Positions 59,810 through 64,000 of a stretch of 64,000 bases of DNA are shown here, piece by piece. The translations under genes were made by a program, and so were the position numbers. The notes beneath the pieces are model-generated. The model saw only the letters and a program-made list of their open reading frames with translations, searched no databases and was not told where the DNA came from. Position 1 is the stretch's first letter, and the number at the start of each line of letters is the position of its first letter. Origin of the DNA: MAG-121220-bin8 sp965655865 (lineage in GTDB: Bacteria > Bacteroidota > Bacteroidia > Flavobacteriales > Flavobacteriaceae); NCBI GenBank assembly GCA_965655865.1, contig CBFHJJ010000002.1, positions 62,001 through 126,000 of the forward strand, written 5' to 3'.

Positions 59810-61234
59810 TTAAAATTCCGCATTTTTTGGTGTTCTTGGAAAAGGAATAACATCTCTAATATTTGACATTCCTGTTGCAAATAAAATTAGCCTTTCTAAT
59901 CCTAGTCCAAAACCACTGTGTTTAACACTGCCGTATTTCCTTAAGTCAAGATACCACCACAATTCTTTTTCGTCAATGTTTAGTTCTGATATTCGTTCTT
60001 TTAACACATCTAGTCTTTCTTCTCTTTGGGAGCCTCCAACAATTTCACCTATTCCTGGAAATAAAATGTCCATTGCTCTAACAGTCTTTCCGTCTTCATT
60101 CATTCTCATATAAAAGGCCTTAATTTTAGCAGGATAATCATGGATAATTACAGGTTTTTTAAAGTATTTTTCAACCAAAAATCGTTCGTGTTCACTTTGT
60201 AAATCAACTCCCCATTCATTTATTGGATACTTGAATTTTTTCTTTTTATTTGGCTTTGAATTCCTAAGAATATCAAATGCTTCAGTGTAATTTATTCTCA
60301 CAAAATCATTATTCACAACAAAGTTTAACCTTTCAATTAAATTAAGCTCATTTCTGTCTTTTAAGGGCTTTGTTTTGTCTTCGTTTATCAATCTTTCATT
60401 CAGAAAAATTAAATCTTCTTTACAATCTTCAACAACATATTTTAAAACATTTTTTATAAAATCTTCTGCTATGTTCATATTGTCATCTAAATCACAAAAT
60501 GCCATTTCTGGTTCAACCATCCAAAATTCAGCTAAATGTCTTGATGTATTAGAATTTTCTGCTCTAAATGTGGGCCCAAAGGTGTAAACATTACCCAGCC
60601 CCATCGCCATACTCTCTGCTTCAAGTTGACCAGATACTGTAAGATTTGTTTCTTTTCCAAAAAAATCTTTGGAATAATCAATTTGGTTAGCATTATCTAG
60701 CTCTGCGTTGTTTATGTCTAAAGTAGTCACTTTAAACATTTCTCCTGCTCCTTCGGCATCACTTCCAGTTATGATGGGTGTATTCACATAAACAAATCCA
60801 CTTTCTTTAAAATATTTATGTATTGCATACGAAATGCTAGATCTAATTCTAAATATTGAACTAAATGTGTTGGTTCTTATTCTAAGATGAGCATTTTCTC
60901 TTAAAAACTCTAAACTATGTTTTTTAGGCTGTATTGGGTAATCTTCAGGATCACATTTACCTAATATTTTAATTTCTTCAACTTTAATTTCAATTTTTTG
61001 TCCTTTTCCTTGACTTTCAACTAGAATTCCAGAGATTTCAACAGATGCTCCTGTGTTGATATTATTTAAAATTTCATTAGTTGTATTTTCAAAATCCACC
61101 ACACATTGAATACTTTTGAATGTAGATCCGTCGTTTAAAGAAATAAATCTATTGGCTCTAAATGTTTTAACCCAACCCTTAACTTTAATAGTTTTTGAAA
61201 TGGGAGTGTTTAAAAATAAATCTTTAACTGTCAT
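59810..61234 (-). CDS. asnS: Asparaginyl-tRNA synthetase
   Basis: Charges tRNA-Asn. At 474 aa it has an N-terminal OB fold (KVKGWVKTFRANRFISLNDG), motif 2 with FGPTFRAENSNTSRHLAEFWMVEPEMAF, and motif 3 HSGFGLGLERLILFATG. The residues NSNTSRH in motif 2 are those of AsnRS rather than AspRS. It lies 51 nt upstream of rpoN in the same direction. Confidence 0.97.
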   Translation of the reverse strand: MTVKDLFLNTPISKTIKVKGWVKTFRANRFISLNDGSTFKSIQCVVDFENTTNEILNNINTGASVEISGILVESQGKGQKIEIKVEEIKILGKCDPEDYPIQPKKHSLEFLRENAHLRIRTNTFSSIFRIRSSISYAIHKYFKESGFVYVNTPIITGSDAEGAGEMFKVTTLDINNAELDNANQIDYSKDFFGKETNLTVSGQLEAESMAMGLGNVYTFGPTFRAENSNTSRHLAEFWMVEPEMAFCDLDDNMNIAEDFIKNVLKYVVEDCKEDLIFLNERLINEDKTKPLKDRNELNLIERLNFVVNNDFVRINYTEAFDILRNSKPNKKKKFKYPINEWGVDLQSEHERFLVEKYFKKPVIIHDYPAKIKAFYMRMNEDGKTVRAMDILFPGIGEIVGGSQREERLDVLKERISELNIDEKELWWYLDLRKYGSVKHSGFGLGLERLILFATGMSNIRDVIPFPRTPKNAEF

Positions 61235-61262
61235 GTTTGAGTAAATGTTTAAATATCTGATT

Positions 61263-61270
61263 CAAATATA
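61263..61270 (-). promoter_or_regulatory. -7 box before asnS
   Basis: Reads TATATTTG on the minus strand, 28 nt before the asnS ATG. No TTG at the -33 distance. Confidence 0.45.
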
Positions 61271-61296
61271 AAGTTTTGAATTGGTTTTTTATAAAA

Positions 61297-63669
61297 TTAA
61301 TCAGAGTCTAATTTTATTTTGGTCTCCTTCATATCAATTTTATTTGATATGTTTTTTTCTAACGATATTAAAAGCGATGGCAATAGAACTAAATTAGCTA
61401 ACATTGCAAAGAGCAATGTAGTAGAAACCAGTCCGCCTAGTGCAATTGTCCCACCATAACTAGAGGTCATGAAAACTGAAAATCCAAAAAACAGGACAAT
61501 AGAAGTGTAGAACATGCTAATTCCAGTTTCCCTAAGGGATGAAAATACAGATTTTCTAATTTTCCAATTATTAGCAATTAACTCCTGTCTATATTTCACA
61601 AGAAAATGAATAGTATCATCAACAGATATTCCGAAAGCTATACTAAAAACTAGAATAGTTGAGGGCTTTATTGGTATATTCAAAAATCCCATTACTCCAG
61701 CTGTAAAAAGAAGAGGAAGAATATTAGGAACTAATGAAATAATCACCATTTTATATGATCTAAACAAATAGGTTATCATTAATGATATAAGCATAATTGC
61801 TAAAAAAAGAGAAATAAGTAAGTTCTTTATTAAAAATTTAGTTCCCTTAAGGTAGCCAAGTGTTTTTCCGGTCAGCGTAACATCAAATCTGTCGCCAGGG
61901 AAATATAATTCTATTCCTTTAAGTAAACTTGCCTCAATTCCTTCCATTCTTTCCGTATCAATTTCACCAATCATTGTGGTAATTCGAGCTATTTGACCTG
62001 TTTCATTTATATAGCTGTTGTTTTCTCCTAGTTTAAGGTTTGAATTTTTTAAGTATCCTGAAATGAATGTGTTCTCCTGAGATGATGGTAATTGAAAATA
62101 ATTAGCATTACCATTATAAAATGACTGTTTTACATACTTTGAAATATTAACTACCGAAATGGGACTTGATAACTCAGGAATTTTTAAAATATGTTCATGA
62201 AAATCATTCATCCTTTTAAGATTAGCGAGTCGAGTCATTCCATTTTTTCTTCGACTGTCTATCATTATTTCTAAAGGAAGGACTCCCTTAAATTCTTTTT
62301 CAAAAAATTTAATATCTCTAACAAATTCCGATTTTGCAGGCATATCTTCAATTAAGTTTCCGGAAATTTCAATTTTATTCATACCAACTATACTTATGCA
62401 CAAACAAAGTATTGAAATTATAAAAACAGGAATTCTTCTTTTTTTAACTGTATTCCCTAAAAAATCAACAAAGGAGTTTAACCAGTCATTATTTAAATGT
62501 TTTAAATGCTTTTTTTTAGGTAAGGGTAAAAAACTGTAAATGATCGGAATTAATAAAATAGACAATATAAAAATGACCATAATATTTATTGATGCAACAA
62601 CCCCAAATTCTTTTAAAACCTGACTGTCTGTCAAAATAAATGTCGCAAACCCACAAGCTGTTGTGATATTTGTCATTAATGTCGCATTACCAATTTTTGA
62701 AATAACTCTTTGTAGAGATCTAGCTTGGTTACCGTGTTTTTTTACTTCGTGTTGATATTTATTTATTAAAAAAATACAATTTGGAACACCAATAACAATT
62801 ATAAGAGGGGGGATCAAAGCAGTTAAAACAGTTATTTCAAACTGTAATAATCCAAGAACTCCAAGCGCCCACATTACTCCAGTAATCACTACAGTTAAAG
62901 TAATTAATGTTGCTCTGTATGACCTGAAAAAGAAAAAGAATATGCAAATAGTTACACATATAGCTATTACTACAAATTTCCCTATTTCATCCATAATATT
63001 TTGAGCATTCATGGTTCTGATATAGGGCATGCCAGAAATTCTGACATTTAAATTGCTTTGCTTTTCAAATTCTTTTATTAAAGGAATGAAAGTATTATTT
63101 ACAAAATTTATTCTTTCAATATTATTAATTACTTTTTTGTCTAAATATATAGCTGTTTGTATTGTTTCAGTTTTTTTGTTGAACAAAATATTTTCATAGA
63201 AAGGATAATCATTAAACAGTAAAGATTTAAATTCAGTAATATTTTTATTACTTGTGAATGACTCATTTTTTATGGAATCAATAGTAAATTCTTTTTTTAT
63301 TTTATCCTTTTTAATAACTGGAAAGTTTCCAACGTGTAAAACATTGTTAACCTCTTTTTTCAATTTAAAAGAATCACTTAGCTCTATCCATGCATTAAAA
63401 TTTGTTCTGTCAAATAACAAAGAGTCATTTACTGCTATTATTAAAAGATTGCCTTCTTCTCCAAATACATCCACAAAATTATCATATGCTATATTAAATG
63501 GATGATCTTTAGGCATAAGATTAGCTTCAGAATAGCTGAAACGAATATTTTTCCATTGGGTGGAAAGAAAAATAGTATTTATTAGTACAAGTATTAATAA
63601 GAAGATTCTATTTCTTAAAATTAATCGAGCAAACTTTTCCCAACCTATGGAATTTTTTGATTTACTCAT
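61297..63669 (-). CDS. MMPL/RND-superfamily membrane transporter
   Basis: A 790-residue protein with twelve predicted helices in two halves, each having a large extracytoplasmic loop after the first helix, as in MMPL and sterol-sensing RND proteins. Seen are ALIPPLIIVIGVPNCIFLINKY in the first half, with TNITTACGFATFILTDSQVLKEFG, and VFSIAFGISVDDTIHFLVKYRQE in the second with the relay Asp pair. There are no adaptor or TolC genes alongside, so it may work alone on lipids or hopanoid-like molecules. Substrate unknown. It lies between frr and asnS and its start is 26 nt after frr. Confidence 0.9.
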   Translation of the reverse strand: MSKSKNSIGWEKFARLILRNRIFLLILVLINTIFLSTQWKNIRFSYSEANLMPKDHPFNIAYDNFVDVFGEEGNLLIIAVNDSLLFDRTNFNAWIELSDSFKLKKEVNNVLHVGNFPVIKKDKIKKEFTIDSIKNESFTSNKNITEFKSLLFNDYPFYENILFNKKTETIQTAIYLDKKVINNIERINFVNNTFIPLIKEFEKQSNLNVRISGMPYIRTMNAQNIMDEIGKFVVIAICVTICIFFFFFRSYRATLITLTVVITGVMWALGVLGLLQFEITVLTALIPPLIIVIGVPNCIFLINKYQHEVKKHGNQARSLQRVISKIGNATLMTNITTACGFATFILTDSQVLKEFGVVASINIMVIFILSILLIPIIYSFLPLPKKKHLKHLNNDWLNSFVDFLGNTVKKRRIPVFIISILCLCISIVGMNKIEISGNLIEDMPAKSEFVRDIKFFEKEFKGVLPLEIMIDSRRKNGMTRLANLKRMNDFHEHILKIPELSSPISVVNISKYVKQSFYNGNANYFQLPSSQENTFISGYLKNSNLKLGENNSYINETGQIARITTMIGEIDTERMEGIEASLLKGIELYFPGDRFDVTLTGKTLGYLKGTKFLIKNLLISLFLAIMLISLMITYLFRSYKMVIISLVPNILPLLFTAGVMGFLNIPIKPSTILVFSIAFGISVDDTIHFLVKYRQELIANNWKIRKSVFSSLRETGISMFYTSIVLFFGFSVFMTSSYGGTIALGGLVSTTLLFAMLANLVLLPSLLISLEKNISNKIDMKETKIKLDSD

Positions 63670-63695
63670 GGACTAATTTGTTCAAAATATGTAGT

Positions 63696-64000
63696 TTAAA
63701 TAGAAAGAATTTCTTTTTCTTTAGATGAGAAAATTTCGTCTATCTTAGAGATATATTTATCTGTTAAAGTTTGAATATCTTTTTCTGAAATTGCTTTTTG
63801 ATCAGTTGAGATTTCAATTTTTTTAATTTCATTGTTAGCATCTTTTCTAGAATTTCTAATACTAATTTTAGCATCTTCAATTTCAGACTTTGCAATTTTC
63901 ACTAATTCTTTTCTTCTTTCTTCGGTCAGAGGAGGTATACTTATTATAATTGATTCTCCATTGTTCATTGGATTGAATCCTAAATTAGCAATTTGAATTG
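63696..64000 (-). CDS. frr: Ribosome recycling factor (partial, 5' end off window)
   Basis: Splits the post-termination ribosome together with EF-G. The visible C-terminal part (about 101 codons of roughly 184) reads IQIANLGFNPMNNGESIIIS, then IPPLTEERRKELVKIAKSE and, near the stop, DKYISKIDEIFSSKEKEIL, which are hallmark RRF segments. My translation continues in frame through 63968 to the window edge at 64000, so the internal ATG at 63968 is not the start. Its promoter is outside the window. Confidence 0.97.
   Translation of the reverse strand, partial: IQIANLGFNPMNNGESIIISIPPLTEERRKELVKIAKSEIEDAKISIRNSRKDANNEIKKIEISTDQKAISEKDIQTLTDKYISKIDEIFSSKEKEILSI

Overview
The window comes from an A+T-rich (about 70% A+T by eye) bacterium of the Bacteroidota, most likely a marine flavobacterium of the class Flavobacteriia. 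This rests on gene content and order (hemACDE divergent from an AraC regulator with hemH and hemJ, a DUF4270 lipoprotein, a one-domain glycogen-synthase-like protein beside panC, a FeoB-associated Cys-rich peptide, and Bacteroidota-type sdhCAB with one cytochrome b subunit). It also rests on promoters of the TTG-N17-23-TAnnTTTG type and the near absence of Shine-Dalgarno sequences. Genes are tightly packed. Many neighbours overlap by 1-17 nt, no gene-free stretch reaches 300 nt, and no tRNA, rRNA, IS element, prophage or CRISPR array was seen. Both ends cut through genes (hemE on the left, frr on the right).

Layout. 1-6.3 kb: tetrapyrrole synthesis, with hemA-hemC-hemD-hemE leftward and, divergently, an AraC regulator, ferrochelatase hemH and a HemJ-type protoporphyrinogen oxidase, followed by an orphan NtrY-like histidine kinase (6.3-7.7 kb). 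7.7-11.3 kb: bacilliredoxin, TerB/DnaJ protein, HupE/UreJ-like protein, dCMP deaminase, MarC protein, DUF3109 protein. 11.5-15 kb: class Ia ribonucleotide reductase nrdB-nrdA. 15.1-18.5 kb: a PiT phosphate transporter fused to a PhoU-like domain, with a porin. 18.5-22.7 kb: dgt, tadA, cold-shock protein, small membrane protein, aspS. 22.7-29.3 kb: a TetR-TolC-adaptor-RND efflux operon. 29.4-30.4 kb: polyprenyl diphosphate synthase. 30.4-36.7 kb: a metal-homeostasis block (DtxR/MntR regulator, ZIP transporter, TonB receptor, FeoB-associated peptide, FeoB, FeoA). 36.7-45 kb: SCO protein, aminopeptidase P, BNR-repeat protein, sdhCAB. 45-55.6 kb: paraoxonase-like protein, Ig-like lipoprotein, glyS, exonuclease III, aldo/keto reductase, radA, YbhN-like flippase, panD, panC, GT5-like protein. 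55.6-64 kb: DUF4270 protein, glycosyltransferase, rpoN, asnS, an MMPL/RND transporter and frr.

How it fits together. The window is mostly core metabolism: haem, deoxynucleotides, pantothenate, succinate oxidation, aminoacyl-tRNAs and DNA repair. I did not find a clearly new multi-gene system. The most interesting material is regulatory: (i) a near-perfect 23-bp dyad in the hemA/AraC divergent region, with a degenerate relative just upstream of feoA; (ii) a perfect DtxR-type dyad in front of the metal regulator-ZIP-TonB genes; (iii) an inverted repeat overlying the tetR promoter; (iv) DnaA-box-like sites before nrdB; and (v) several genes with a -7 box placed exactly 4 nt before the ATG, suggesting leaderless mRNAs. 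Several genes can only start at TTG or GTG.
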